Of a DNA stretch of 64,000 nucleotides, positions 24,920 through 33,896 are shown in pieces. The stretch spans positions 248,001 to 312,000 of the forward strand of contig JAKQTP010000138.1 in assembly GCA_029563035.1 (NCBI GenBank), read 5' to 3'. How positions within the stretch are numbered: the stretch's first letter is position 1; every line of letters begins with the position of its first letter. Under the pieces are notes generated by a model, which had not been told where the DNA came from, searched no databases, and saw nothing but the letters and a program-made list of their open reading frames with translations. Origin of the DNA: an archaeon (GTDB taxonomy: Archaea; Iainarchaeota; Iainarchaeia; CSSED10-239). The translations under genes were made by a program, and so were the position numbers.

Positions 24920-27049
24920 ATGACAGAGTTTGATTTTGAAGAAGAATTTGACGAAAGCCAAAATGGCAAAACAAACTTGGCTCTAGATGAATATATATCG
25001 ATATTTACTGATTTTTTAGAAGCAGTCTATAAAAAAGAAATAGAAATTTTAGCATCAAACTATCCTGAAAAAAAAAGCCTAGACATTGATTATAAAAAAC
25101 TAGAAGCCTATGATCTTAATATCTCAGAAAGATTGATAGAAAACCCAAACATAATAATTGAAGCAGCAACAGTTGCTCTAAGAAGAATAGATGTTGGAAT
25201 TCTTGAGCAAACAGATCAAAAGTTTGAGCCACACATAAGGTTCTTTAATCTCCCTGAAGAATACAGAGTAGATATTAGAGATATCGGCTCTAAGCACCTT
25301 ACTTGTTTGGTGTCTGCAGAAGGCATGATAAGACAGATTACTGAAAGGCTACAAAAAATGACAGACGCCCATTTCATTTGTAGAAAATGTCAAAATTCTT
25401 ATAACATTAAACAAACATCTCAAACTCTAACAAAACCAGTAGTGTGTGACTGCAAATCTAGAGAGTTTGATTTAGACCTTGAACAAAGCAAATTTATAGA
25501 TTACCAAAAGCTTGAAATTCAAGAACCTATAGAAAACTTAAAAGGCAGTGAACAAGCAAATCATGTTGAGGTTTTTATTTCTGATGATCTTGTAAATTCT
25601 TGTTCTGCTGGTGACAAGGTAATTGTAACAGGCGTTGTAAAACTAAAGCCACAGAAAGATTCAAACATGTTTAATAAGTACATGATAGCAAACCACCTAG
25701 AAAAAGTAGATCAGGAATTTGAAGAGCTTGACATTACTCCTGATGAGATTGAAGAGATTAAACAGCTTGCCAAAAAAGAGGATATCTATGAGTTACTTGC
25801 TCAATCAATTGCCCCAAAGATCTATGGTCACGATATTGTTAAACAAGCAATTACTCTCCAGATGTTTGGTGGTGTAAAAAAGAAAGTTCAAAAACAGGAC
25901 TTTAGAGGCAACATCCATATTCTTCTAGTCGGTGACCCATCTACAGGTAAGTCCGAACTTTTAAGAAACGCAGCAACTATTGCCCCAAAGTCAATATTTG
26001 TCTCTGGAAAAAGTGCATCTGGTGCAGGTCTGACAGTTTCTGCTGTTAAAGATGACTTTGGCGAAGGTGGTTGGACTCTAAAAGCCGGTGCTGTTGTTTT
26101 AGCTTCTGGCGGAATAGCAATGATTGATGAGTTTGACAAGATGGATAATGAAGACAGAAGCACTCTTCACGAAGCTATGGCCCAAGCAACAGTTTCTGTT
26201 TCCAAAGCAGGACTATATGCTAAGTTTAGAGCAGATACTTCTATTCTTGCAGCAGCAAACCCAAAGTTCAATAGATTTGATAAGTTCAAGAATCCAATAG
26301 AGCAGATAGATTTGCCATTTTCTCTTCTTTCAAGATTTGATTTGTATTTTATTATTAGAGATGTTCTAAACAGAACTCTTGACATAGAGCTTGGAAGACA
26401 CATAATAGATGTTCAAGAGGCTGCTCAAAAACTTTCTGAACCAAACACCGAACTAACAAAGGAAGAAATGGAAAAAATCCAAGACACAGTTCTTCCAAAA
26501 ATAGATTCTAATATTTTCAAGAAATATGTAGCATATGCTCGTCAGTATATTAGACCAAAGTTAAGTAAAGAGGCTTCAGAAAAGATTCTAAACTACTATA
26601 TTGACTTGAGAGACCTAGGCAGAAAATCAGAAAGCTTTGCAGCAACCCCAAGACAGCTTGAGGGTCTTATAAGGTTATCAGAGGCAAGTGCAAAGGTTCG
26701 TTTAAAATCAACAATAGAGCTTGAAGATGCACAAAGAGCAATAAATATCTTTAAGATTTCTCTTGAGCAAACAGCAGTAGATATGGAAACAGGAAAGATT
26801 GATATAGACATTATAACAACAGGCACCTCAACAAGCGAAAGGCAATTTATAAAAAGGGTTCTAAACATAATTAAAGATATGACTGTAGATGGCAAAGCAG
26901 TAACAATAGCAGAAATCTCAGAGACTATGGAAAAACAAAACATAAGCAGAGATAAGTTAATGGACGCCATCTTAAAATTAAAGAAATCAGGAGAGCTTTA
27001 TGAGCCAAAATCTGGCCTGATTAAGCCAGTTGAACAACAGCCAATGTGA
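24920..27049 (+). CDS. mcm: MCM replicative DNA helicase
   Basis: 709 residues. Hexameric 3'-5' helicase of archaeal replication forks. Seen: the N-terminal domain with a zinc site (CRKC and CDC near 151-180), the OB-fold beta hairpin region, then the AAA+ core with Walker A GDPSTGKSELLR, the helix-2 insert, Walker B AMIDEFDKM, sensor 1 AAANPKF, and the arginine finger LSRFDLYF. A winged-helix C-terminal domain (about 630-705) follows. Complete and typical; no intein. Preceded by the shared promoter element and a palindrome. Confidence 0.97.
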   Translation: MTEFDFEEEFDESQNGKTNLALDEYISIFTDFLEAVYKKEIEILASNYPEKKSLDIDYKKLEAYDLNISERLIENPNIIIEAATVALRRIDVGILEQTDQKFEPHIRFFNLPEEYRVDIRDIGSKHLTCLVSAEGMIRQITERLQKMTDAHFICRKCQNSYNIKQTSQTLTKPVVCDCKSREFDLDLEQSKFIDYQKLEIQEPIENLKGSEQANHVEVFISDDLVNSCSAGDKVIVTGVVKLKPQKDSNMFNKYMIANHLEKVDQEFEELDITPDEIEEIKQLAKKEDIYELLAQSIAPKIYGHDIVKQAITLQMFGGVKKKVQKQDFRGNIHILLVGDPSTGKSELLRNAATIAPKSIFVSGKSASGAGLTVSAVKDDFGEGGWTLKAGAVVLASGGIAMIDEFDKMDNEDRSTLHEAMAQATVSVSKAGLYAKFRADTSILAAANPKFNRFDKFKNPIEQIDLPFSLLSRFDLYFIIRDVLNRTLDIELGRHIIDVQEAAQKLSEPNTELTKEEMEKIQDTVLPKIDSNIFKKYVAYARQYIRPKLSKEASEKILNYYIDLRDLGRKSESFAATPRQLEGLIRLSEASAKVRLKSTIELEDAQRAINIFKISLEQTAVDMETGKIDIDIITTGTSTSERQFIKRVLNIIKDMTVDGKAVTIAEISETMEKQNISRDKLMDAILKLKKSGELYEPKSGLIKPVEQQPM

Positions 27050-27056
27050 TAAAAAA

Positions 27057-27905
27057 ATGTACAGTGCTTTAAAGGATAGAAAATTTTTACTTTCGTTTTT
27101 GTTTTTGTTTTTTCTAGTTCAAGTGATTGCGATTTTTGTGACTATCAGTTATCTTCCTCAAGACCTGCAATTAACACTTGTTGATAAAGATCCAAATAGT
27201 GTTTGGAATGCTTTTTTTATTGTCGGCTACATAATTTTATTTTCTGTAATCATTATTGTTTTAAGAAAAATATTCAAAAGGCAAAATTACCTGGTAGTGA
27301 TTGAGGCTTTAGCTTTGTTTGGTGGAGTGTCTTTGATCTTTTCAATGTTTTTGCCTACAATTCTTGCATATCTAGCAACTATGGTTTTGTTATTAATAAA
27401 ATATTCCTTTAAAAAAGAAACAATTTACACAAAATGGTATAACAACATTATCTTGGCAATGGCTATTGCTGGTGCTGGTGCAATTATTGGCATAAGCCTA
27501 GGCATTATCCCTGTAATTGTTTTGTTAATACTTCTTGCAATCTATGATATTGTCGCTGTGTTTTTTACAAAGCACATGATTACTCTTGCAGACATGATTA
27601 TTAAGAAAAAAATATCATTGTTGTTTTTGATTCCAACAAAAAAAAGAGAATATAAGCTTGGTGGCGGAGATCTTGTTGTCCCTGCCCTTGTTTCTTCTAG
27701 TCTTTTGGCTTTATTAATTAAGAAATATTCATTATTACAAATATTAATTCCAATTTCTGGAATCTGGATTGCTTCAATTGTTGGGTTGTTTTTGACCTTC
27801 TATATCTTAGACAAATACAAGGCAAAAATAAAGGCACTTCCTGCTCTGCCAATACAGGTTGCACTGATGCTAGTAGTGATTGTTATAACATTAGTTTGTC
27901 TTTAG
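27057..27905 (+). CDS. Presenilin-type intramembrane aspartyl protease
   Basis: 282 residues with about nine hydrophobic segments. All three hallmarks of the presenilin/signal peptide peptidase class are present: YD (Y163-D164) in one helix, GxGD (G202-D205) in the next, and PAL (262-264) near the C-terminus. The ATG seven bases after the mcm stop is preferred over an upstream in-frame TTG. Such enzymes cut transmembrane segments such as remnant signal peptides, which fits a genome rich in surface proteins. Its end overlaps the convergent gene by 15 bp. Confidence 0.88.
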   Translation: MYSALKDRKFLLSFLFLFFLVQVIAIFVTISYLPQDLQLTLVDKDPNSVWNAFFIVGYIILFSVIIIVLRKIFKRQNYLVVIEALALFGGVSLIFSMFLPTILAYLATMVLLLIKYSFKKETIYTKWYNNIILAMAIAGAGAIIGISLGIIPVIVLLILLAIYDIVAVFFTKHMITLADMIIKKKISLLFLIPTKKREYKLGGGDLVVPALVSSSLLALLIKKYSLLQILIPISGIWIASIVGLFLTFYILDKYKAKIKALPALPIQVALMLVVIVITLVCL

Positions 27906-28289
27906 AAACTCACAATTAGTGCTAACTTCTACAAACCTTTTGTTTATTCCTGAGAGATAGGACTCACATTGGTTTTCTTTAAGATCATCTACATATTTGT
28001 TTCTTGGAGTGCTTACAGAATCACAAACCCAGCCAGGAGCAATAGATTCAGAAAGGCAAGGCCCTGTAGATGGCAAGTCATTTTTAACAAGCCTTTCATT
28101 ACAAAGAGCAACACAATCCTCAATTGCTTGTGTCTTGTATTTGTCTGTTTTGTTTAAGCTAGAAACAAAACTTAATGCTACAAATCCAATAATAAGGCAA
28201 ATAACAATTACATAAACATAGATAGTAACTTTTCCTGGCTTAAACAAATCCGAACTTAAATGTTTATCTGATTTTTTCTTTTTAGCCAT
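27891..28289 (-). CDS. Single-pass membrane protein with extracytoplasmic cysteines
   Basis: 132 residues: a Lys-rich cytoplasmic start, one helix at about 21-43, then an outer domain with five cysteines (CVALC, GPC, WVC, QC and C near the end), suggesting disulfides. I recognise no family. Convergent with the presenilin-type gene. Confidence 0.6.
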   Translation of the reverse strand: MAKKKKSDKHLSSDLFKPGKVTIYVYVIVICLIIGFVALSFVSSLNKTDKYKTQAIEDCVALCNERLVKNDLPSTGPCLSESIAPGWVCDSVSTPRNKYVDDLKENQCESYLSGINKRFVEVSTNCEFLKTN

Positions 28290-28372
28290 TTTATCAAACC
28301 ACTATATAATTATGAGAACTAAATACTTTAAAAGTTAATCGTTAGTAAATATAGTATTAAATTTGAGCATAT

Positions 28373-29374
28373 ATGTTAGAAAACTCTGGATTTAACGAAT
28401 TTACAAAAACATTTAAGCAGAATATCTCTGGAAGCAAGTTATTAGCCATTGGTGCAAAGAAGATTGGGGTAATTGTTCAAGAAGACAAATATTACAAGCA
28501 CAAAAAAACGAACGAAACCCTAAGAGTTAGAAAAGAAAAAAATACAGACACTATTATTTACAGCCACCGGCATATCCTAGGTAAAGAAGAATTTGTACAT
28601 TCTCAAAAAATAACTGGAAAGATTCTAGATAAAAAAGTAAAAGATCTAAACCAAAACTATATTGAAGAGCTTCAAATTAATAAGAGAAGAAGCATCTATG
28701 TTTACCATTCTGTAATTATCAATATTGATGATGTTGAAGGTTTAGGCAAATTTATTGGGTTTGTAATTTTGGACAAGTCAAAATTAAGAGAAATGAATGC
28801 CTTAATCTCTAAATTAAAGATTACATCAAAACCAATAAAGCAAACTTACTTTGATATGCTACTTAAAAAACAAAAGCCAATAGATCGTTTGTTCACTAAG
28901 CTTTATGATGTTTTTGGCAAGTTTGCATTTGGCATATCTTCTGGAGTATTAACAACACTTGGTGTGATGGTAGGGTTAATGGGCGCTACTGCTTCAAGGC
29001 TAGCTGTGATTGGCGGTATCTTAAGTATTGCTATAGCAGATTCTTTATCTGATTCTTTAGGTGTTTATTCTTTAAAGATTTCAGAAAGAGGAACAACAAA
29101 AAAACAAGCACTTAAATCTGCAATCAATGTTTTTATTGGCAAGTTGATTTTTGCCTTGTCCTTTATATTTCCGTTTTTATTGTTTTCTTTAAGTTCTGCA
29201 ATAATTGTTAGTATTATTTGGGGCTTATTATTAATTATTTTTTTAAATCTATTAATAGCTATTGCCCAAAACGAAAATATTCTAAAAACAATTATTAAAA
29301 ATACGATTATTGCTTTTGCTGTTTTAGTTGTATCATACGCTTTAGGTTTATTAATTAATTTATTATTTAACTAG
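28373..29374 (+). CDS. CYTH domain fused to VIT1/CCC1-like membrane domain
   Basis: 333 residues. Residues about 20-170 resemble class IV adenylate cyclase/CYTH proteins: QEDKYY then TLRVRKE, an IIYSHRH strand, INIDDVEGLGKFIGF, and a closing TYFDMLLKK like the family's SYxDLL. Residues about 180-331 form a membrane domain with ISSGVLTTLGVMVGLMGA and SLSDSLGVYSLKISE, as in VIT1/CCC1 iron/manganese transporters. The ExExK catalytic strand of CYTH enzymes is not evident and the glutamates after the GLG motif are replaced, so the CYTH part may bind a ligand rather than catalyse. Function is inferred: a transporter gated by a phosphorylated ligand. Confidence 0.7.
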   Translation: MLENSGFNEFTKTFKQNISGSKLLAIGAKKIGVIVQEDKYYKHKKTNETLRVRKEKNTDTIIYSHRHILGKEEFVHSQKITGKILDKKVKDLNQNYIEELQINKRRSIYVYHSVIINIDDVEGLGKFIGFVILDKSKLREMNALISKLKITSKPIKQTYFDMLLKKQKPIDRLFTKLYDVFGKFAFGISSGVLTTLGVMVGLMGATASRLAVIGGILSIAIADSLSDSLGVYSLKISERGTTKKQALKSAINVFIGKLIFALSFIFPFLLFSLSSAIIVSIIWGLLLIIFLNLLIAIAQNENILKTIIKNTIIAFAVLVVSYALGLLINLLFN

Positions 29375-29417
29375 CTCAAAAATAGCTTTATAAAAGCATT
29401 TATGCAATATTATATAT

Positions 29418-29873
29418 ATGGCAAAGACAAAAAAAGACATTGAAAAAACAACAACTGATATTGATTTAAATTACAACAAATTACTTGATAGGCTATATAT
29501 GTCTCTACCTTCAAAAGCCAAAGAGCATAAAAGATTTGAAATTCCAACAGCTCAATCAATCATTCAGGGTAAGCAGACAATATGGAAGAATTTTGTTAAG
29601 GTTTCTAAAGACCTAAATAGAGACACTAACCTTCTTTACAAATTTGTTATGAAAGAGATTAGCACCTCTTCAACTATTGTTAATAATACCTCTTTAGTTT
29701 TAAATGGCACTTTTGATTATAATAAGATAAACCAAATACTTGATAAGTTCATAAATATCTATGTCTTGTGTTCTGCATGTAAAAAACCAGACACAGAGAT
29801 CGTAACCAAAAACAACATAAAGGTTTTAAGATGTACTGCGTGTGGTGCAGTTAGTCCATTGCCAAAACTATAG
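29418..29873 (+). CDS. Translation initiation factor aIF2, beta subunit
   Basis: 151 residues. Part of the aIF2 trimer that delivers initiator Met-tRNA. Seen: the N-terminal helix and KRFEIPTAQSIIQGKQTIWKNF core, and the C-terminal C4 zinc ribbon (CSAC and CTAC, about residues 116-140). First gene of a translation-factor operon. Confidence 0.93.
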   Translation: MAKTKKDIEKTTTDIDLNYNKLLDRLYMSLPSKAKEHKRFEIPTAQSIIQGKQTIWKNFVKVSKDLNRDTNLLYKFVMKEISTSSTIVNNTSLVLNGTFDYNKINQILDKFINIYVLCSACKKPDTEIVTKNNIKVLRCTACGAVSPLPKL

Positions 29874-29887
29874 ATTGGAGTTAAACA

Positions 29888-30178
29888 ATGATAGGAAAGG
29901 TGCATAATCAGAATGGCAAAATAATATTTGCTTGTTGCGATAAGGAGTTAATGGACAAAACACTTAAACACGGAGAAATAGAAATACATCTTTCTAAATC
30001 ATTTTATGGTTCAGAAAAAATCACTGAAAAAGGCTTCCTAGAGCAAATCAACAATTGCGATTGTGCAAATGTTTTTGGAAACCGTGCTTGTGATATCTTA
30101 TTAAAGAAAAAGATAATCACCAAAGGTCAAATAATTCACATAGACAAGATCGCACACACGCAAATTTACAAGATATAG
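29888..30178 (+). CDS. DUF424 family protein
   Basis: 96 residues with the family start GKVHNQNGKIIFACCDKELMDKT and the phrases SKSFYG and NVFGNRACDILLKKKII. DUF424 is archaeal, of unknown function, and typically encoded beside aIF2-beta or aIF1A, as here; a translation-related role is likely. SD GGAG precedes the ATG. Confidence 0.85.
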   Translation: MIGKVHNQNGKIIFACCDKELMDKTLKHGEIEIHLSKSFYGSEKITEKGFLEQINNCDCANVFGNRACDILLKKKIITKGQIIHIDKIAHTQIYKI

Positions 30179-30191
30179 AAAAAGAGAATTT

Positions 30192-30542
30192 ATGATAAAG
30201 AGGCAAGCAATAAGAATTAGACCAAAGCCAAAGCAATTGGTAGAAAAGAAGCCAAATAGGTTAATGGCAGAGAGGCCAAAATTTTATGTGACCCCTGAAT
30301 ATACAGCATACAAAGGCAAGATTTGGGGTTCTATTCTTGAAGCCTTTAAAGAAAACACAGTTACAAGAAAACCAGATATTAAAAATATAGAAAAAGGAAT
30401 AAAAATATTAGAAAAACACCAAACACAAATCGCGGCCGGAAATTATGGTATATCTAGAGAAGCAAAAACTGATCTTCTAGATTATTGTGATAAATGGATA
30501 AAAGAATACAAAAATTATATTAAAAGAAATAAAAAGGAGTAA
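30192..30542 (+). CDS. Small basic protein within the initiation-factor operon, unknown
   Basis: 116 residues: a Lys/Arg/Pro-rich leader (RQAIRIRPKPKQ... to about residue 35), then a helical body ending KEYKNYIKRNKKE. No known family. Placed between DUF424 and aIF1A with short gaps, so co-translated with ribosome factors; a ribosome- or RNA-binding role is inferred from charge and position. Confidence 0.6.
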   Translation: MIKRQAIRIRPKPKQLVEKKPNRLMAERPKFYVTPEYTAYKGKIWGSILEAFKENTVTRKPDIKNIEKGIKILEKHQTQIAAGNYGISREAKTDLLDYCDKWIKEYKNYIKRNKKE

Positions 30543-30546
30543 AGAA

Positions 30547-31050
30547 ATGGCAGTTAATAAACCAACAGGCGGGCACAAGCCTGCATATTTTAATAAACAA
30601 CAAAGAACAGCAGAGCAAGATCCTAATGCTTTAAAGAAGATTAGAACACCTTTTAGAAAAGAACTAGAGATGTATGGTAAAGTCATACAACTAATGGGTT
30701 CTAATCAAGTTAAGATTGCTTGCGAAGATGGCAAGGACAGGATATGTAGGATTCCTGGCAAATTATTTAAGCATGTTTGGCTAAAAGCAAATGATATTGT
30801 TATCATTAGGCTTTGGGATTTCCAGCCAACCAAGGCAGATGTTATTTGGAGATATCAAGGCTTTCAAAAAAATGCTCTTGAAAAAAGAGGAGAGCTAACA
30901 AAGCTTTATGAATACACTCACGATGAAGTAACTAATTATCAAGAAACGCCAACACACCAAAAGCCACTAGAAGAACAGGAAGAACCAGAAGACGAAGAAA
31001 CCTTTGATGATGAAGAAAACATTGATGATGAAGATGAAGATTACGATTAG
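30547..31050 (+). CDS. Translation initiation factor aIF1A
   Basis: 167 residues. The OB-fold core (about 35-125) has the family text RKELEMYGKVIQLMGSNQVKIACEDGK, CRIPGKLFKHVWLKANDIVIIRLWDFQ. A long acidic tail (DEETFDDEEN... to the end) makes it about 50 residues longer than many archaeal homologues and resembles the eukaryotic eIF1A tail in composition. The start has an AAGGAG SD. Confidence 0.93.
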   Translation: MAVNKPTGGHKPAYFNKQQRTAEQDPNALKKIRTPFRKELEMYGKVIQLMGSNQVKIACEDGKDRICRIPGKLFKHVWLKANDIVIIRLWDFQPTKADVIWRYQGFQKNALEKRGELTKLYEYTHDEVTNYQETPTHQKPLEEQEEPEDEETFDDEENIDDEDEDYD

Positions 31051-31077
31051 TTTTTCTTTTTTTAATTTAGATTCAAT

Positions 31078-31812
31078 ATGATTGATACAAAAAAAATAGA
31101 AAGTTATGTTTTTGATAAGCAGACACATGAGGCTTTATTTAAATTATCAAGTAATAACATTATAGATTCTATAGAGTCTCCAATAGCCTCAGGCAAAGAA
31201 GCAATAACTTTCTTAGGACATCTTGGAGATGCCCCTCTTGTTGCAAAGATCTATAAAGTTGAAACAAGCAAATTTAAGAACATGGAAAAATACATAAAAG
31301 GAGATTATCGTTTTAAAAATCTTAAAAAAGACAAAAGAGACATTATCCTTGTGTGGGCAAGTAAGGAATATAAAAATCTAACTCTAGCATTGAATAATGA
31401 TGTTTGTTGTCCTGTTCCAATAGCAAGAGAAAAAAACATCCTGATTATGTCTTTTATTGGCAAAGATGATATCCCTCATCCTCAACTAGTAAGGTCAGAG
31501 TTTGATTATGATATTGTTTATCCTCAGATTATTGATAACTACGCAAAGATGCTATATGGTGCTAAGCTAGTGCATTCTGATTTTTCTGCATTTAATATCT
31601 TGATAGATCCAGAGACCCAGAAAATAACAATTATTGATGTAGGGCAAGCAGTTCTACAAAATCATCCTAAAGCAAAAGATTTTCTAAAAAGAGATATTCT
31701 AAATATAACTTCTTTTTTACAAAAGAAATTTCCAGACAAGGCACTTTCTCCTGAAAAATTTTTAGAGGATTTAAAAAATAAGAAGCAAGAAATATATGGA
31801 AGAAATAATTAA
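31078..31812 (+). CDS. rio1: RIO1-family serine kinase
   Basis: 244 residues. Atypical kinase/ATPase of small-subunit maturation. Seen: a P-loop-like SGKEAITFLG, VAKIYK lysine, the long RIO insert, the catalytic loop HSDFSAFNILID and the metal motif IIDVGQAV. Its end overlaps the KH-protein gene by 17 bp; this Rio1-KH pair is a standard archaeal couple. Confidence 0.93.
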   Translation: MIDTKKIESYVFDKQTHEALFKLSSNNIIDSIESPIASGKEAITFLGHLGDAPLVAKIYKVETSKFKNMEKYIKGDYRFKNLKKDKRDIILVWASKEYKNLTLALNNDVCCPVPIAREKNILIMSFIGKDDIPHPQLVRSEFDYDIVYPQIIDNYAKMLYGAKLVHSDFSAFNILIDPETQKITIIDVGQAVLQNHPKAKDFLKRDILNITSFLQKKFPDKALSPEKFLEDLKNKKQEIYGRNN

Positions 31813-32356
31813 AGTTACGCAACAAAGGATACCTGTAATAATAGGGCCTAATGGCCAAACAAAAAGAGAGATAGAGAAGGCCACTCACACAAGCCTAGAT
31901 ATCGATAGCCACACAGGAGATATCACAATTGTTGGTGGCAATAATTATTATGACGTTTATAATGCGAAAAAAATAATAAATGCAATCTCTAGAGGTTTTT
32001 CTCCAGAACATGCTTTTTTTATTTTAAAAGATGATTATACTTTAGAAGTCATCTCTATACCAGAAGTAATTGGAAAAAACGAAAGCCGTCTAGCACAAAT
32101 AAAAGGCAGGATTATTGGTAGAGATGGCTCGATTAAAAGCCTAATTGAGAGAAGGTTTGCTTGTCACTTAAGCATCTTTGGAAAAACAGTTTCTATTATT
32201 GCTAAGGCAGACGATATGGTCAAGGTTCAGGAAATAATAGAAGCAATAATTGGCGGGTGTAAGCACTCAACAGTCTTTAGGATGCTAAAGGCTGCAAAAG
32301 AAACAAAAGACTACAAGAAAGAAGAAGAAACAGAAGTTGATGATATTACTTTCTAA
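31796..32356 (+). CDS. KH-domain rRNA-processing protein (Dim2/Pno1-like)
   Basis: 186 residues with two KH domains: the first has VIIGPNGQTKREIEK (residues about 14-28), the second GRIIGRDGSIKSLIERR (about 101-117). This is the archaeal homologue of eukaryotic Pno1/Dim2, which binds the 3' end of small-subunit rRNA and works with Rio1. Gene overlap with rio1 supports this. Confidence 0.92.
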   Translation: MEEIIKVTQQRIPVIIGPNGQTKREIEKATHTSLDIDSHTGDITIVGGNNYYDVYNAKKIINAISRGFSPEHAFFILKDDYTLEVISIPEVIGKNESRLAQIKGRIIGRDGSIKSLIERRFACHLSIFGKTVSIIAKADDMVKVQEIIEAIIGGCKHSTVFRMLKAAKETKDYKKEEETEVDDITF

Positions 32357-32428
32357 TTTTGTTATATTTCGACTATTGTTTTAAAATAAAAGAAAACATA
32401 TATATACTACTTTTGATATAAATTATAT

Positions 32429-32737
32429 ATGAAATGCAAATCATATAACTTCTTTTCTGTTCTTAGCAACGAACTGCGCTGGAAAATTGTTAAATCCCTT
32501 TACAAAAAAGAAATGACTGTTTCTCAAATATGCCAAGCTCTTGAAGAAGAGCAATCAAAGGTTAGCCACAGCTTACGGGCACTTCTTGATTGTAACTTTG
32601 TGTTTTCTAAAAGGCAAGGCAAAAATATTATCTATTCCTTAAATAGAAAAACAATAAGGCCACTTATAAAAATTGTAAATATACACGCTAAGGACTATTG
32701 TAAAACAAAATGTTGTAAAAAAGAGGCAAAGAAATGA
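32429..32737 (+). CDS. ArsR-family regulator with a cysteine tail, Isc operon leader
   Basis: 102 residues. A winged helix of ArsR type (FSVLSNELRWKIVKSLYKKEMTVSQICQAL, then the recognition helix QSKVSHSLRALLD and the wing). A C-terminal cluster CKTKCC lies at residues about 93-98. It overlaps the cysteine desulfurase start by 4 bp, so it probably regulates its own operon, and the cysteines could hold a metal or Fe-S cluster, a functional analogue of IscR. That role is inference. Confidence 0.8.
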   Translation: MKCKSYNFFSVLSNELRWKIVKSLYKKEMTVSQICQALEEEQSKVSHSLRALLDCNFVFSKRQGKNIIYSLNRKTIRPLIKIVNIHAKDYCKTKCCKKEAKK

Positions 32738-33894
32738 AATCAATTTATCTTGATAATGCTGCAACCACAAAAATGCACTCTTCTGTAAAGAAAGAGATGT
32801 CAATTGCTGAAGAAAAATACTTTGGTAATTCCTCTAGCCTTCATAAGATTGGAAGAGTTGCAAAAGATGAACTAGATATTGCAAGAGAAAAAATCTCAAA
32901 AAAAGTAAATAACAAAAACCACAAGCTAATCTTTACTTCTGGCGGAACAGAAAGTAATAATTTTGCACTTAAAGGTCTTTGCCAAGCAGATAAAAACAAA
33001 AAGCACATCATCACAACAAAGATAGAACACGATTCTATTCTTAATACTGCTAAATTTTTAGAAAAAAACGGATATGCTGTTACATATCTTGATGTTGATA
33101 AATATGGTTTTGTAAAAACAGATGCGCTTGTTAATGCCTTAAAAAAAGACACTCTTTTAGTTTCAGTAATACAAGGAAATAACGAAATAGGAACTATTCA
33201 AAATATTAAAGAAATATCTAAGATAGTTCATGATAATGGAACTCTTTTACATGTAGATGCTTGCCAAAGCTTTACTAAGCACCCAATAGATATTGAAAAA
33301 GAAAATATTGATATTTTAACAATCAATGCCCATAAGATCTACGGCCCAAAAGGAGTAGGCGGATTGTTTATAAAAGAAGGAATTAAGCTTGAGTCTCTTC
33401 TTCATGGCGGTGGGCATGAGTATAAGCTAAGAAGTGGAACAGTTAATGTGCCAGGAATTGTTGGCTTTTCTAAAGCAACAGAAGTGATTTCTGAAAAAGA
33501 CATTTCAAACATGACAACCTTAAGGAACATGCTTGTTAATGGCTTGAAAGATGTTTCAGATTCTTGGCTAAATGGGCCAAAAATTGATTCAGGCAAAAGG
33601 CTTTGCAACAATGCAAATTTCTCCTTTATGTATGCTGAGGGCGAAGCAATTCTTCTTTATCTTGATGCTCTTGGGATATCTGTTTCAACAGGTTCAGCAT
33701 GTTCATCAAACACTCTAGAGTCAAGCCATGTCTTAAAGGCAATCGGCCTAAAGCAAGAGCAGACACACGGAACCATTAGGTTCTCTATTGGGATTGACAA
33801 TACAAAAGAAGATATCAAATATACTATTGATTCTGTTAAAGAGGTCATAGCAAAATTAAGGAACATGAATCCATATAGATATAAGGTGAAATAA
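32734..33894 (+). CDS. iscS: Cysteine desulfurase
   Basis: 386 residues. PLP enzyme that takes sulfur from cysteine for Fe-S assembly. Seen: YLDNAATTKMH at the start, SGGTESNNFALKG, the HVDACQSFTK aspartate region, the PLP-lysine motif NAHKIYGPKG, and the active-site Cys loop STGSACSS. NifS/IscS class. Followed 2 bp later by the scaffold gene. Confidence 0.95.
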   Translation: MKSIYLDNAATTKMHSSVKKEMSIAEEKYFGNSSSLHKIGRVAKDELDIAREKISKKVNNKNHKLIFTSGGTESNNFALKGLCQADKNKKHIITTKIEHDSILNTAKFLEKNGYAVTYLDVDKYGFVKTDALVNALKKDTLLVSVIQGNNEIGTIQNIKEISKIVHDNGTLLHVDACQSFTKHPIDIEKENIDILTINAHKIYGPKGVGGLFIKEGIKLESLLHGGGHEYKLRSGTVNVPGIVGFSKATEVISEKDISNMTTLRNMLVNGLKDVSDSWLNGPKIDSGKRLCNNANFSFMYAEGEAILLYLDALGISVSTGSACSSNTLESSHVLKAIGLKQEQTHGTIRFSIGIDNTKEDIKYTIDSVKEVIAKLRNMNPYRYKVK

Positions 33895-33896
33895 AT

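Noticed and set aside
24920..27049. Replication origin near mcm
   Set aside because: No Orc1/Cdc6 gene, no repeated origin-recognition boxes and no clear AT-rich unwinding region beyond general background were seen.
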